From Hymenoscyphus infarciens (lineage: Eukaryota > Ascomycota > Leotiomycetes > Helotiales > Helotiaceae), in contig LLCB01000209.1 of the NCBI GenBank assembly GCA_001414345.1, positions 1 to 64,000 on the forward strand: DNA of 64,000 nucleotides, written 5' to 3'. The position numbers and the translations under genes are program-made. The notes under the pieces are model-generated. The model made no database searches and was not told where the DNA came from. It saw only the letters and a program-made list of their open reading frames with translations. Below are positions 10,457 through 21,639 of this stretch, piece after piece (the stretch's first letter is position 1; each line of letters starts with the position of its first letter).

Positions 10457-11519
10457 TTCTACTCATCTACCTCCTCATCTATGCAGTCAAATTTAGCGGC
10501 GTTAAAGTGTTGGTGGCATCGCTAAGCTCGGTGCTATTCAGATTCAGAAGCCCACGATGCTTCCCATGGCCTGTGGGAACGACAAATTCTGCTATTCCTA
10601 CAACATATGGTTTAGCAGTGAAATGGCGGTGATCGGAAGTCCCTGGTACCTTTACATTGGGTAACAGATAAAGGGAATGAGGTGACTGTGGCTTGCGTAG
10701 AAAAAGTCATCGAGCTTGGCATTTGTGCGCAGACAATTATGTCGCAAATTATCATACTACAACAAACTGTTTTTTGATACCAAATTTACTTTATGAAAGC
10801 AAACTTTGTTACAAAAAGACGTTGGTGTTTCGTAGATACTGAAATATCGTCCTCGCTGATCTTTTCTCTCAAGGAGTGATTGTTTCTTGATAATTCTATA
10901 AATGTAGTATATTGGAAGCCCAAGAAGTTCGGGCTCTACTTCACATTTCTCAGAGTTGAGGTCGGCAATGCAATTCCAAGTCCTAGGTCGGCGATGATGC
11001 CAATCCAAAATTGGAAGTAAGGGAAAATCAAAACAAGGGACAGCAGGCAGCGAGCAAATTGAAACTATTCTACACCCCTAGATAAGTATTCAGCTGCTTA
11101 CAAGTTATTGATGAGGAAGTTAAGCAGTCAGCAACACCTGACGAAATTTCTTTAAGCGGGGCACTCGTCATTACGATTGGCCGATTTCTTTCGGCGGAGT
11201 TCGAACCCTGTCTGCAAGTCCGGGGAACCCGTTGGATTCTTGTATTACGATGTATGCGTTGTAAATCTGGCTGAATCATTAGCCTGTTTAAAAGTTTGAA
11301 AGTGCGAGTAGCGAGTGTTTTTAGAGGTGGAAATTGAAAAAAGCCATGTCGAGATTTCGATGTGAGACTTCCCAAACAAATCGCAATGCTTCGCAGCTAT
11401 AGTTCTCAACGGGCGTGAAACTATAAACCGAAGTATCCCTGAGAAAATCTTAGGCCGCATCTTGAAGTTAGTAGGGTAAAAGGAATTGGCGTTATTTTGA
11501 ATACACACCCTTTGCTAAA
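10457..11519. other. Intergenic, no gene recognised
   Basis: The only ORFs are short and without domains. The right end may hold the decayed C-terminus of the NB-ARC pseudogene. A GTTCGAACCC string near 11195 resembles a tRNA B box but lies in no cloverleaf. Confidence 0.35.
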
Positions 11520-14100
11520 ATAGCCGAGAAAATGAAAAGAATGAACCAATCCAATCCCCGATTGCGCAGCCCCTTCTTCAATCCCATCATATAATAGTTG
11601 TAGTTCTTCAAGTATATTTGAGAGAAATAAAGGGATAATATTCCCGGAAGATACGTTCGTTGGTAATTCGTCCAAGCTCGTTCATATGCGACGAATGCTC
11701 CAACTTTATTGCCCTCATCCGCGAGCTGGAACCTGTGCCGCAGTACTGCGAGGGTTAGTCTATAATGATCCGGACCAAGTATTTTTTCAAGTGAGCAAGT
11801 GCTTTGCGGATTAATACTCCAGCATCTTGAGTTCTATATAGGCACCGCCTAGACTGTGCTATTGCACTTTCGCATTCCATTACCAATTCGTTATTTTCAC
11901 CATGTAATGGTATGATCACATCCATAATTAGTTTGTGGGTGTCAGCAGCTTTCTCGTACTGCTCTTGACCGCTATACGCAGAAGCGAGGGCAAATAGCAC
12001 GACAACAGTCCTCATGTCGGTTTTTCCAACCGACTCCACGGTAGCTGTGTAGGATTCTTGCAGCAAAGACTCTGCCTCCTTATGAATAGATTGCGCTATA
12101 TAACCCAAAGCAACAAGGCTCTTTGCACTCGCAACATCAAGACAATGGCCAGGCAGAGAATCCGAACGGATTTTCAATACCTTTTGAGCTCTGTGCATTG
12201 AAATATTGCTCATTGACCCTTCTAAGAAATATAGCCTAATGATCTCGTCTTCGACATCCATAGAAGAGATTCCTGTGGAAATATCGCGTTTGGACAGTTC
12301 CAGTAAAGGATCCGTGATACTTTCATACAGGAGTCGCGCTTGTTGATTCTGGCCTAATAATTTTAGACCCGCCGCAGTTCGAAATTTCAACTGAATGCAC
12401 CTCACTGAGAGCATATCGGAAGTACCTAAGAGGTCCAATAAACTTTGGGAGTGAGGAAGCAGCTGGCGACACCTCAAAGCATCTGTTTCTGTTGGGATAA
12501 GATCGTACACCCCGAGATGAGGGGAAACGTGTAAAAGAAGCTTCTCAGCAGTCGTCTCCCAATCTATCGCTTGAGGCCAAGATCGAATTGCAATCCGGAC
12601 GAAACGGTGCATGCTGAAGGTTCTCGAACCAGGCGATCTTTGAACGAGACTGAAGGCAACCAGAGGTGTTATGGCTTCATGAAACTCATCCTCATCTGCC
12701 AATTCATCTTGTTGGAGAAGATATTTAGGAATATCGTGATAGTGTAAGCTTCCCATAACCTTCAAAAGACTGGCACTGGCGGGCGATTCATTCTCGATTT
12801 GCTCGAAACTGATTTGCAAGTGGTAATAACAGTGTTGCTCTGTCCATCTTCGCGAGCAAGGTCCGCATATGGGTGCTCAAGCAGTTTTTGTCGTTTCTTG
12901 CTGCTGTTGTGGTTGAACAAGCGAAGATAATCCGAAGGTGTAATTTCCCTCTCCTTCATGTAAGCCGCGGCATGGCTCATTGCCAAAGGAAGGCACTCCA
13001 GGGCTTTCACTAGTTTAAGGCAATCCTGCGAAGTCTGAGAACTACCTTCGTCAAGTCTGACTTGCAAAAGCTGCTGAGCTTCGCTGGCGTCCATATTTGG
13101 AACGATAACTTTGAGCAAAAGTGGTGCGAGACATAGCCGAGACCCATAAGCAGCAAAAACCCACCGAAGAAGCACGATATGCTATTTCCATGGCAATCTG
13201 TGATTTCCCCACACCACCCAGACCATATAAAGCGACTCTGTTGTTCGACTTGGGTAATTCCAACTTACGTTTCACTTCTTCCAAGACAGATTCTCTGCCT
13301 ACAAAATTCCATATGGGATACTCGTTTTTGTGGCCTCAATCGTAGCGGCAGGGTTTGTATCCCTAGGAACGGAACGGTAGAGGAGCGCTTGTGTATTTAT
13401 TTCGATTGATGATACGGTCGAACCCACCTCATCCAGTTTTGTGAAGGCGCCCCGTTTGAAGCTATCCTGCGATGCCTGGAGCGACGTCACCCCGCGATTG
13501 ATCGATTCGAGTGTGTTGTACGAAAATGCCGTGGCTCCATAACATCCCAACTAGAGTCACATTTGTCGCAACCCCAAGATCCCTAATAACTAGTAAGCAA
13601 CAGACAACCAAGCCCAAGGAAACAACACATACCCTCGCATTACACCCAGCATTCTACTCAACTGATTGACATAAGCCCCCGTTTTATGCTTCAAGTCGAC
13701 AAGCTTAGGCTTGTCCGCGACTACGATGATCTTCTTCCACAGTTGTTTGGGCCTAGAAACATCATTGGGGATTGCACGATCGATTCGGTAGATCCAGTGT
13801 TGTAGCTCTTTCTGGTTCTCGTCAAGAGAGTAGTTGCTTGCACCACGGGAGGCGACTCTGCCAAACGCTTCGCCTCTTCCATGAGATTCTGCAAATCTTC
13901 GAGAGATTTGGAGACCCCCTCGATCTCTTCTTCAGCTGCAGCCTAGCTTGCGCAAAGGTCTCTGATCTGGATCGTCGTAGTAATGGCTTGAGCAGCGAGC
14001 CCGGCGAGCCCAAGAATCTCAGCAAAGGCTGCTGCCGTCTCCGTCGCGTGTTTTGGCGACTCGAGATGGATAGCAGACTGGTGCCATCATACTGCACGCA
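11520..14100 (-). pseudogene. NB-ARC/TPR (STAND, NLR-like) pseudogene
   Basis: Pieces in different frames assemble into one fungal STAND protein. The N-terminal helical domain (EILGLAGLAAQAITTTIQ, then a TAG near 13952) continues after a frame change as KELQHWIYRIDRAIP. A likely intron lies at about 13560-13635. Then come the P-loop GLGGVGKSQIAMEIAYR (about 13200), the GLPL-like motif CLPLAMSHAAAYM, the MHD-like motif FSMHRFVRIAI, and a TPR array ending LGPDHYRLTLAVLRHRF. Breaks are seen at about 13830 (frame), 13305 (A run), 13115 (frame plus loss of some 100 residues including kinase-2/Walker B), 12822 (frame) and 11780 (A run). The order N-domain, NB-ARC, TPR matches fungal NLR-like receptors. 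With so many lesions the locus cannot make a working ATPase. Confidence 0.85.
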
Positions 14101-15933
14101 CTTGCGCTGAAGCAGTGTTGCTAAAGATCCCCAGGCTTTGGCGGGCTAGAGCTAGGTGGGGATTGCAAGGAACGCGACCGCGCGAGACGACTGCAAGCTA
14201 TGTACGAGGATCCGGGGGAACAAATGCGGTGATTTACTCGAGTACTCGAGCAATTGTCAAAATCAATAGCAGACAAGGAGAGTTGAAAATAGCTCAAACT
14301 CAGAGTTCCTTTTCGCCATTCTCGGCCCGAAAACTCCGATGTTCTGAAAGTGGCAGTAAATACTTCATTACCGCTCGTTGTTCCAACTTTCCAGGGTAAT
14401 CTACGGAAATTATCCTAAGCATTTATAACAATTCAAGTCCTAACGTAGTACTAGAAAGTCAGAGCAACGGGTTATGTATTTACTGCCGCTTCTAATGTCC
14501 ACCGCGAGACTCCCATAAGCAAGAATCTCCAGCCCCCGCAAACGATCATCACGAAATCTTCTCTACCGCCTTTTCCAAAGCCGAGTTTCCATTTCTTTCT
14601 ATCAGAGGCAAGGCGGCCTGCAAAACGCCTCTATGTCTCGTATGGGTTACTTTGCAATTACTAAGCAGGAGCTCAAACAGAAGGGATGGGGAGAAGGATA
14701 TTTCTTCAATAAATGCGAACAATGTTTCCATACGGGAGGTATGCCAGCAATGTTAGATTGTCATCGAGGAAGCTTTAAAGAGTATCGAGGTTCAAGGTTC
14801 TCATCAGAAAAGGAACTCTTTTCGTGTCGCTCTAGAGTAAATCTTTCAGAGGTTACAACGACTCCGCGACCAGCTGGATTCAGCCATTTTGGCTTCACTT
14901 CGGTAAGTTTATTCCTTGGTAAGACGTATTTGCCACACTGTTGTGTTCTCAGGCAAAAGATCGATGAATTCGCAAAGGCAAAACTCCGAAGTTGTTGGGC
15001 GAGTTGAAGAGGTCATGAACAGTACTCAATCTATCGAAAACAAACTTTTGGGACATATGCATAAAACCAAGAATTGGAAAGCATATATCTCAGAAATTTA
15101 TCAAAGCTGATGGCGAACTCAAAATCGGAAAGATTTTCAAGACTCTCGGGAATGGCAAAAGCACAGCGAGACGACGAGTTGAAAGGCACTTGCCCTTCCA
15201 AGCATAGTGTACTGTCTACAATGAAGGAGATTCTCAACTCCAAGCGGACTACGCAAGTACACCAGACTCGGATGGAATTTCAACACTGACACTTATTCTT
15301 ATAAATCTTGAAACTTTTTCTACTCTCAGTATGAGACTTATTGGACTATTAATAGGGTATGGCCCTAGTGTCAATCAAAAACAGCAACGAGATCTAGGAG
15401 TACGTTACGATGGATACCGCGATGTAACGCCGTGGCAAGAACTCATTGCTGGGGCGGTCATCGATTCGAGACAGAAAACCCACCCTCCTCATGATACTAT
15501 AACGGGTCGCCGGGTGAAATTAGCATGGGCCGGAGAGTGAGATCAATCCAAAGGACAACAGCTAGGTCCTAACAACATCGTAGAATGTATTAGGAGAGTG
15601 TTCTAAGGATATATGCCCGGTAAGGCGGGGGAACTAGAAATCGCAAAGCATGCAACCCCAAGAACTCAAAATTCCCGGGAATCTTCTCACAAAAAGGCCG
15701 TGGGTGAGCTGTCACTTCTGTCGAAGTTTAACGTGCAGGAAAGAAAAAGGGTTCTCCTGGCTAACTCTTTCTTTGAGTTCCAATAAGTGAGGTAGCCTTT
15801 TGTATTCGTGTAGTTGTAGTTCATGCAATTCTTGTGTCATGGAAATATCGAACTTGTTGTGAATTGGCTTCAAGGTTGTTAAGCGATAGGGCTGGCGGGC
15901 CGCCGAAATACGGAAGAAATGCAGCGAAGGATA
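14101..15933. other. Intergenic with degenerate ORFs
   Basis: Several 60-125-codon ORFs overlap on both strands (for example plus 14633-15007 and 14916-15110, minus 14549-14731). None shows a recognised domain or a consistent exon chain. The minus-strand fragment (LFELLLSNCKVTHTRHRG) faintly resembles an ankyrin repeat. The region is best read as decayed accessory-gene DNA upstream of the NB-ARC pseudogene. Confidence 0.3.
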
Positions 15934-16026
15934 CTATCCCCCCCCCTAAATAAAATGTAAGCGCACGGCCGCTGTGCCATACTAAATGTCTGTGCACTCT
16001 ACATTTTATTTAGGGGGGGGGGATAG
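15934..16026. mobile_element. 93-bp palindromic MITE with TA duplications
   Basis: The left arm CTATCCCCCCCCCTAAATAA and its inverted copy at the right end form a near-perfect 26-27-bp terminal repeat, extending through the ATGTA next to the loop. The element is flanked by TA (15932-15933 and 16027-16028). The ~40-base loop includes GCGCACGGCCGCTGTGCC. A TA duplication and very small size are typical of Tc1/mariner-derived MITEs. The arms are almost undamaged, so insertion is recent compared with the RIP-decayed repeats elsewhere. Confidence 0.8.
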
Positions 16027-16437
16027 TACTTACCACCCTGGCTTCCCGAAGGATGTTCCACAAGGGCTGTAGGTTTGGTAGATGTCGTGCAGATTAGATG
16101 ATCTAACTCAGAATAGTGGGAAAAACTGCTTAGCGAGGTAGCACGTTAGACAGACACTTGGATGCTGAACTAATGGTCTTTTGTCAATAATATATGCTTC
16201 GTATCCAGAGTTGGGAATTTGTCGAAGATTACATACCTTCTTGTATACGAGCTGAAAAGACAGCTGTCTTCTCTCTTTGTCGGCAGCCGCCTAAATAAGA
16301 AATCAATTCGTAACACCAAAACTTGCTTTTTCCCGCCACCGTCACACAGCTGTAACCCCGCTTCTCGACGCCAATTTCACAAGCTTTCTTAGGTTGTAAC
16401 TAAATACCGGAATAATTGCTGCCTTCAATTGCAACTA

Positions 16438-17559
16438 ATGTTCCTTCATAATACGGCATGGCCCAGCAATTTAGCGAGTCTAAACATTCACTTAGCAATT
16501 CTTCCGCTCATTTTACTCTTCTTTGCGTGGTGGTTGAGAATTACAGACAACTCAGCGGCCCTGCAAGCCCACGATGCAGGAGTAAATAGAACCCTAGGAG
16601 TGAGTGAAACTCCCCACGAAAACCGCCTCATTTCTCAAAAACTAATCTTCTCCACCAAGTTCCAAAAAATCCTCGCGATATCCAAAGAGCCCAGCTGGCG
16701 GACAACCGGACTCCTCGCAGCAGCAAATCTCACAGGCCTAGATATCAAGATCCCAACCCAACCGCTGAATCCCCCAGCCTTCGTGTCAGCATTCTCCAAA
16801 CTCGGCTCAGGGGAACAGGGGGTGAAAACACCAAAACTTGGCTCGGCTTTAGCATGGCTAGCACACCTCGATATGATTAAATTCGTTATCGCATCTGGAT
16901 TCACGAGTGCTTTGATTTTGGAAGATGACGTTGATTGGGATGTCGATATTTTGAGGCAGATGCGGTTGGTTTCTACGCATATTCGGGAATTGACGGGTAC
17001 AGATGCGAGGGATGAGAGTCCATATGGAAGTAATTGGGATATTCTTTGGCTGGGTCATTGTGGCGAGAGGTCTGATTTGGAAGTTAGACATGTTCAATAT
17101 CCAGATGAGACGAGAATTGATGTTGAGTTTTATTCGGGGTGGTCGAAGAAATACTGGATGAACGACATTCCACCTTGTCATCGGAGGATACAAAAGGCTA
17201 TGAATCCTGTTTGCACTTTCGCATATGCTATCACCAAGGAAAGTGCTCAGAAAGTACTTGATTCCCTTGGTCGCGGGGCGGATGAGGCTTACGATGTTGC
17301 TATGCAGCATCAGTGTGTTATGGGGAACTTGAGGTGCTTGGTCGTCACTCCTCAGTTATTCAATCATCATGAACCAAGTGAGGAATCGGGCTACATCAGT
17401 ATTGTAGGAGAGGGAGATGGCGGAGGCATTTCTGCGATTTTGCAGTACGCTGAAGGGATGACGGCAAATATTGCACAGAGTGCTCGTTGCAAAGCATTGT
17501 TTAACGATACATGTCTGGCACCATCAACCGAACCAAACTTTCTTGATCCGGTACCTTAA
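16438..17559 (+). CDS. Glycosyltransferase family 25-like protein
   Basis: This is a single-exon gene of 373 residues. An N-terminal membrane anchor (NIHLAILPLILLFFAWWL, about 16-33) predicts a type II Golgi protein. The catalytic region carries LEDDVDWDVD (about 161-170), the acidic metal/nucleotide-sugar motif of GT25-type enzymes, followed by WDILWLGHCGE and the conserved HRRIQKAMNPVCTFAYAITK stretch. The family (LPS-biosynthesis/collagen galactosyltransferase-like) has many fungal members with unknown acceptors, so galactosyl- or other hexosyltransfer is only an inference. The start is the first ATG; the frame is open 9 bases further upstream but without an ATG. No intron is needed. The neighbour at 18185 is convergent. 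Confidence 0.85.
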   Translation: MFLHNTAWPSNLASLNIHLAILPLILLFFAWWLRITDNSAALQAHDAGVNRTLGVSETPHENRLISQKLIFSTKFQKILAISKEPSWRTTGLLAAANLTGLDIKIPTQPLNPPAFVSAFSKLGSGEQGVKTPKLGSALAWLAHLDMIKFVIASGFTSALILEDDVDWDVDILRQMRLVSTHIRELTGTDARDESPYGSNWDILWLGHCGERSDLEVRHVQYPDETRIDVEFYSGWSKKYWMNDIPPCHRRIQKAMNPVCTFAYAITKESAQKVLDSLGRGADEAYDVAMQHQCVMGNLRCLVVTPQLFNHHEPSEESGYISIVGEGDGGGISAILQYAEGMTANIAQSARCKALFNDTCLAPSTEPNFLDPVP

Positions 17560-18184
17560 AGGAAAGAGGGTAATGGAGAAAGGTGTTTTGAACTTAGTAA
17601 GTCTCAACTCTTCGTCTGCTGAAGCCAGCCGCACTAACACTCAAGAGAAAGTGACGACCGAGAAGAACCATTGTAAATCGCTTCACACCAAAAACGCATC
17701 AAGGATTATAGAAACTCTTGGATAAACTTCATCAATCAGTGAAAGATAGGAATTGTGGCCAGTGATGGATTTTCCACTCCAAGTAATTTCTCCAGCATTA
17801 CATCTGAAAGGCACTTGAAAGATCCAACTGCAAACGCGACCAGAAACTCGATCTGTAAAACGACTCAAAGAAACTACAGCCTACGCAAAGCCTTGGAGGG
17901 AATCTCTGATGAGGACACACCCCGATATGGTCGACTCTAAATGGGCAGTGACATCGGGTCCACACTCATATTCCAGGCCAAAGACCCGAGCGAGTTCGAC
18001 GGTCGGGTTGAGTTTTCGCAGTTCAAAAAGGGCAGGAGCGAGAGAAGGTCGAGCGTCTCAGTTCAAAGGGGGAAAGAACGAATCACCGAGGCGAAGGCTG
18101 CTTGAAATAAGGTTTGTTGACTTGGGCTGGAGACACAGAGGGGAAGGAGCACCCAGAGTCCTCACAACCGAGCGTCGGAATTTC
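17560..18184. other. Convergent intergenic region
   Basis: This holds the 3' flanks of the GT25-like gene (plus) and the FGKHNGKT protein gene (minus). No further gene or repeat is visible. Confidence 0.4.
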
Positions 18185-19084
18185 TCAACGTTCCCCCGCA
18201 CCTCTGCGCAACTCGAACGACAAATTCTCACCCGTTGGTCTGGCAAGCATTCCATATAGCATCATTGTAATTGGTCCATAATCCAAGTTCTCCACAATCT
18301 CCCTCTCCCTCTCCTCATTCTTCTTCTTGAACTCAATCAGCGCGGCTCCCTGGGAGAACTCGAATTTAACGAGCTCAAAAACAGGATACAACCAGTATTT
18401 CGTTGCGCCTTTTGTATTGCCATGATAGTCTGTTGGTAATACCTCTAAGTTCCGATGAGATTGCTGAAAGTATTTCCATGCGTCTTTTCCAGTGATCCAG
18501 AGATCTTCTTTCGTGAAGTCGTGTCGGAATTGGGAGGGTGCCAGCTTTAAATCAGGCGGGATGAATGAGGTGTCAAGAGCTGCGGACCGCGAGTTTTGGC
18601 TTAAACTTTGCTCTCGAGGTGCTGTCGCTTCTATTTCTGGTTCGGCCGAAGGTTGAGCCAAAGGTCGTCTCGGAGGTTGAGTACTCTCGATTAAAGATGA
18701 AGGAGTCAGGTTGGGAACATGGGCTTCTCGTAGAACTGGGCGCGTCTTTCCAATACGTGCTTTGATTAACCAGTCGTTATAAGTGGTGTCACGTCTCCAG
18801 ACTTCCTCCAATGTCTTTCCGTTGTGTTTTCCGAAATTTAGACGGTACTTGTTGATATCTTGAGGTGTATTCCCGGCTCCATCGTCCGCTTCGCGTTTGA
18901 AAGTGGTAGGTGATGCGACCTTTTGCGTGAAGAGAGAAGCACTTGCTTGGTATGATCCGAGTGTTTCATTGCTGGGAGCTGAGATAGGGTCTGAACTATC
19001 GGACTTCATGACGTGTGCATAGTTTGAAGGAGAATTAGCGATTTCCTGGTTGCAGAAGAGTGGAAGCAAAATCGCGACACGCAT
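18185..19084 (-). CDS. Hypothetical protein with FGKHxGKTLEEV motif
   Basis: A single exon encodes 299 residues. The first clearly structured segment is INKYRLNFGKHNGKTLEEV...YNDWLIKA (about 85-125). This is a small motif found at the end of exonuclease-X-like proteins and in DUF3820-type proteins, and it recurs in many fungal hypothetical proteins. The middle (about 130-185) is low-complexity and proline/serine-rich. A second conserved-looking block (FRHDFTKEDLWITGKDAWKYF ... GPITMMLYGML) fills the C-terminus and includes a charged helix (FKKKNEEREREIVE). The first 25 residues (MRVAILLPLF) may be untranslated; MKSDSSDPIS at 19009 is an alternative start. The molecular function is not known, and binding to nucleic acid is only a guess from the motif's other contexts. 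Confidence 0.6.
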   Translation of the reverse strand: MRVAILLPLFCNQEIANSPSNYAHVMKSDSSDPISAPSNETLGSYQASASLFTQKVASPTTFKREADDGAGNTPQDINKYRLNFGKHNGKTLEEVWRRDTTYNDWLIKARIGKTRPVLREAHVPNLTPSSLIESTQPPRRPLAQPSAEPEIEATAPREQSLSQNSRSAALDTSFIPPDLKLAPSQFRHDFTKEDLWITGKDAWKYFQQSHRNLEVLPTDYHGNTKGATKYWLYPVFELVKFEFSQGAALIEFKKKNEEREREIVENLDYGPITMMLYGMLARPTGENLSFELRRGAGER

Positions 19085-19482
19085 GGGGATTGATAACAGA
19101 AGCGCGTCTCTTGAAAGTGAGGACGGCCAAGGTATATAATTTTGTAAGACCCAATCGTAAACGTGTTCTCAATTGCTCATCCTTCACTGACTACGAGGTT
19201 GCCGACCAGAATTAGGCGAGTCTGCTTGACTATGAAGGTGAATTTAGAGCAGTTACTGCCCCCTATTATCGCTTGTTCGATTTTTGAACCAATTACGGCC
19301 CAAAATTCGCGTAACTTGAAATTTACTCCTTTTTAAAGGGCCCAAGACTAAGTCAACTATCCTCGTTAATATACACACCCATGTATCTCAAAACCGACAA
19401 AGTCTCCTTGAAGTAAACATTATTCCGCAATAGCTCTTTTTACACCTAATTTACCAACTCCTAATGCACAAGCAGCAAAATT
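19085..19482. other. Intergenic, no gene
   Basis: This contains the 5' flank of the FGKHxGKT gene and the 3' flank of the MFS gene, both on the minus strand. It holds no ORF of note. Confidence 0.4.
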
Positions 19483-21203
19483 TCATCGCCCTAATTTTGC
19501 CGCCTTAGCAGCAGCCCTCTTCTCGATCCACCCAATTCCAAACCCAGTCCATACCGTCAAAGCAACGACAAAAGCAAGCGCACTGGCATACCCATGCGTC
19601 TTCTTGTAAGCCGGCGCTTGACTACTTGGAAACTGATACTGTTGAAAAGGAATAACAACCGCCTGTCCAAAACTACCCATAAACGCCAAAGTGAAAGCTC
19701 TCAATTGAGAATCACCCCCACAAACACTATTTACCCACCCGGCAAGTAGTGGAGAAATACATCCGTAACACCCCGCCAGACAATAGACAAAGATCTTAAG
19801 TCCACTTGGTACGTTCCAAATCGTAAGGACGATATAAACGAATGTGAGGATGATACCGATGCCAGCGCATACCGGTCCTCGTCTACCAGTCTTATCGGCC
19901 AAAAAACCAGTTCCAATCATGAAGAAGAAGTTCACCGCTCCAATGATGGTGGGTAAGTTATTGATCTGAGGCACTGAGTAGGTCTTTTCAGCTTTCAACC
20001 AGAGACCGAAGAATTGCATGATGTAGGAACCAGCTGTTAGCGACCAGAGTCCCCATCCGATGGAAAAGGTCCAAAGTTGCCAGGATACCGCAATCCTTTT
20101 GAGGGCTGTCATGTCGAGTTTTCCGACCGGGGTGCGGCCTTCTTCAGCAATACGTTCTTTGGCTCGGTTCTTTTCCCACTCGTTGAGGTAGAAGGCTTTT
20201 GTTGTCTCGGGGGTGTCGGGGAAGAAAATCTATGGGTTTGTTAGTTACTCATTTTTTAGATTGTTATTTAGAGGGGAAGGTACTTACAAAACCATAGATT
20301 GCGATGGGAATCGCGAGGATGAAATCAAAAATGAATAACCATCTCCAAGCACTCATTCCCCCTTTACCGTCCATACCGGTGTAAAGAGCAGATTGAAGAT
20401 ACCCTGAAAACATTTGACCAAGAACGCCCGAAATCACGAAAAGTGAACTACGTCTTGCCAACTCGGATTTTCTGTACCATGATCCGAGAACGTAGTGGAT
20501 TCCTGGGAATGCTGCTGATTCGAAGAAACCGATGCAAAATCTGAGTGCATAAAATTGTCCAGCGGTATTACACTTATAGAGGAACAATACTGTTTAGGTT
20601 AGCAATGGCTCAAATAATATGGATAATTTATTCCTCAGACTACGAGATAGAACAAAAAAGGCTTACCGAAGAAAGACCAAGATAGCATGCAAGAGGGCAA
20701 CCATATACGTGGCGGAACAACCGTGATGACCAAATTCGAAAGAGGACCACCGATAATATAACCGATGAAAAAGTAAGTGTTCATCCAGCTCAGCTACATT
20801 GCAAAGATTGTTAGCTTGAATTCCTCTTTCGCCAAGATCTCTGATCTCCGTTGAAGTAGAAGGTCGAACATACCTCGTTTGCTTTTCCAAATCCAAGTTC
20901 CTCGGACATTCCAGAAACATATGCGTTTGAGATATTCGTCTGATCCAGGTACTTGTTGAAAAAGCAAAGACAGCTATAACTCAATAAAAACCAATCGAGT
21001 TTAAATATGAGCCGTTTTTCCTGCTTTGAGGTTCCAGGTTCATGCCAATGAAACCATCTACCACCCTCCTTTGTCCCATTGTTTACCGATGTAGATACGA
21101 TATTCTGTGCTGCACTGCTATCGGAATCGTGGCTATCTTTTACATCAATAGACGTCTCGTGAGAAGGAGCCTTATTGTCCGATGGATGATTGACGGTCGC
21201 CAT
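19483..21203 (-). CDS. MFS transporter, anion:cation symporter (Dal5/Fen2/Tna1-like) family
   Basis: Four exons join in phase to 501 residues: 20874-21203, 20667-20793, 20288-20589 and 19483-20229; the introns are 80, 77 and 58 nt. Motifs typical of the ACS family are present: LDWFLLSYSCLCFFNKYLDQTNISNAY (TM1 region), RFCIGFFESAAFPGIHY, WRWLFIFDFILAIPIAIYGF, and FFPDTPETTKAFYLNEWEK in the central loop. The second half shows LADKTGRRGP between TM segments and ends in a lysine/alanine tail. The family imports small organic anions such as allantoate, pantothenate, biotin precursors or nicotinate across the plasma membrane. The central-loop wording recalls pantothenate/vitamin carriers, but the substrate cannot be read from sequence. 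It is divergent from the alpha/beta hydrolase at 21640. Confidence 0.9.
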
Positions 21204-21639
21204 TTTGAAGTCCTGAGCCAGGAGACGCGCTCTAGATGTTGGCAACTTTATTTAGAAAAAGGTGGAGAGCAACGTCAGAAAGAAGGTTGAGGTTGACCAT
21301 CTTGGTTGTATTATGTATTCCCAGGGCCATGGTAACATCGGTTTTACACCAGGATACAATCGAAGCTCCAATTGCGTGCTTACTGAAATCTTTATCGCGT
21401 TCGCAATCAGTTCAAATGAAGGAATTTTTCGTCGGTAATTAATCTTGTTGATCCCGCTACGGGCCCGCTCCCGATGCCCTTGCGAACCGGCAAACGCAGG
21501 TGGGCCGCCACCACCACCCTCTCCACCCTTGAATATGAAACCTCCGTAAAAAGTATCGGGGTCGTGATATTGATAGTCCTTGAAAATATAAGCCAAAAGA
21601 TTGAAAGCAGTTATCCTATACGCAAAGTGTTGAATAAAG
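21204..21639. promoter_or_regulatory. Divergent promoter between MFS transporter and hydrolase
   Basis: The 436 bases separate two start codons facing apart, so the transporter and hydrolase could be co-regulated for uptake and breakdown of one substrate. A GGTGGGCCGCCACCACCACC run lies near 21500. No clear binding site was identified. Confidence 0.4.

Noticed and set aside
11185..11220. tRNA-like B box (GTTCGAACCC)
   Set aside because: The flanking bases do not form a T-stem on either strand, and no A box or acceptor stem was found at the right distance.
14549..14731. Ankyrin-like fragment on the minus strand
   Set aside because: Only a vague pattern is visible, with no neighbouring repeats or TPLHxA signature.
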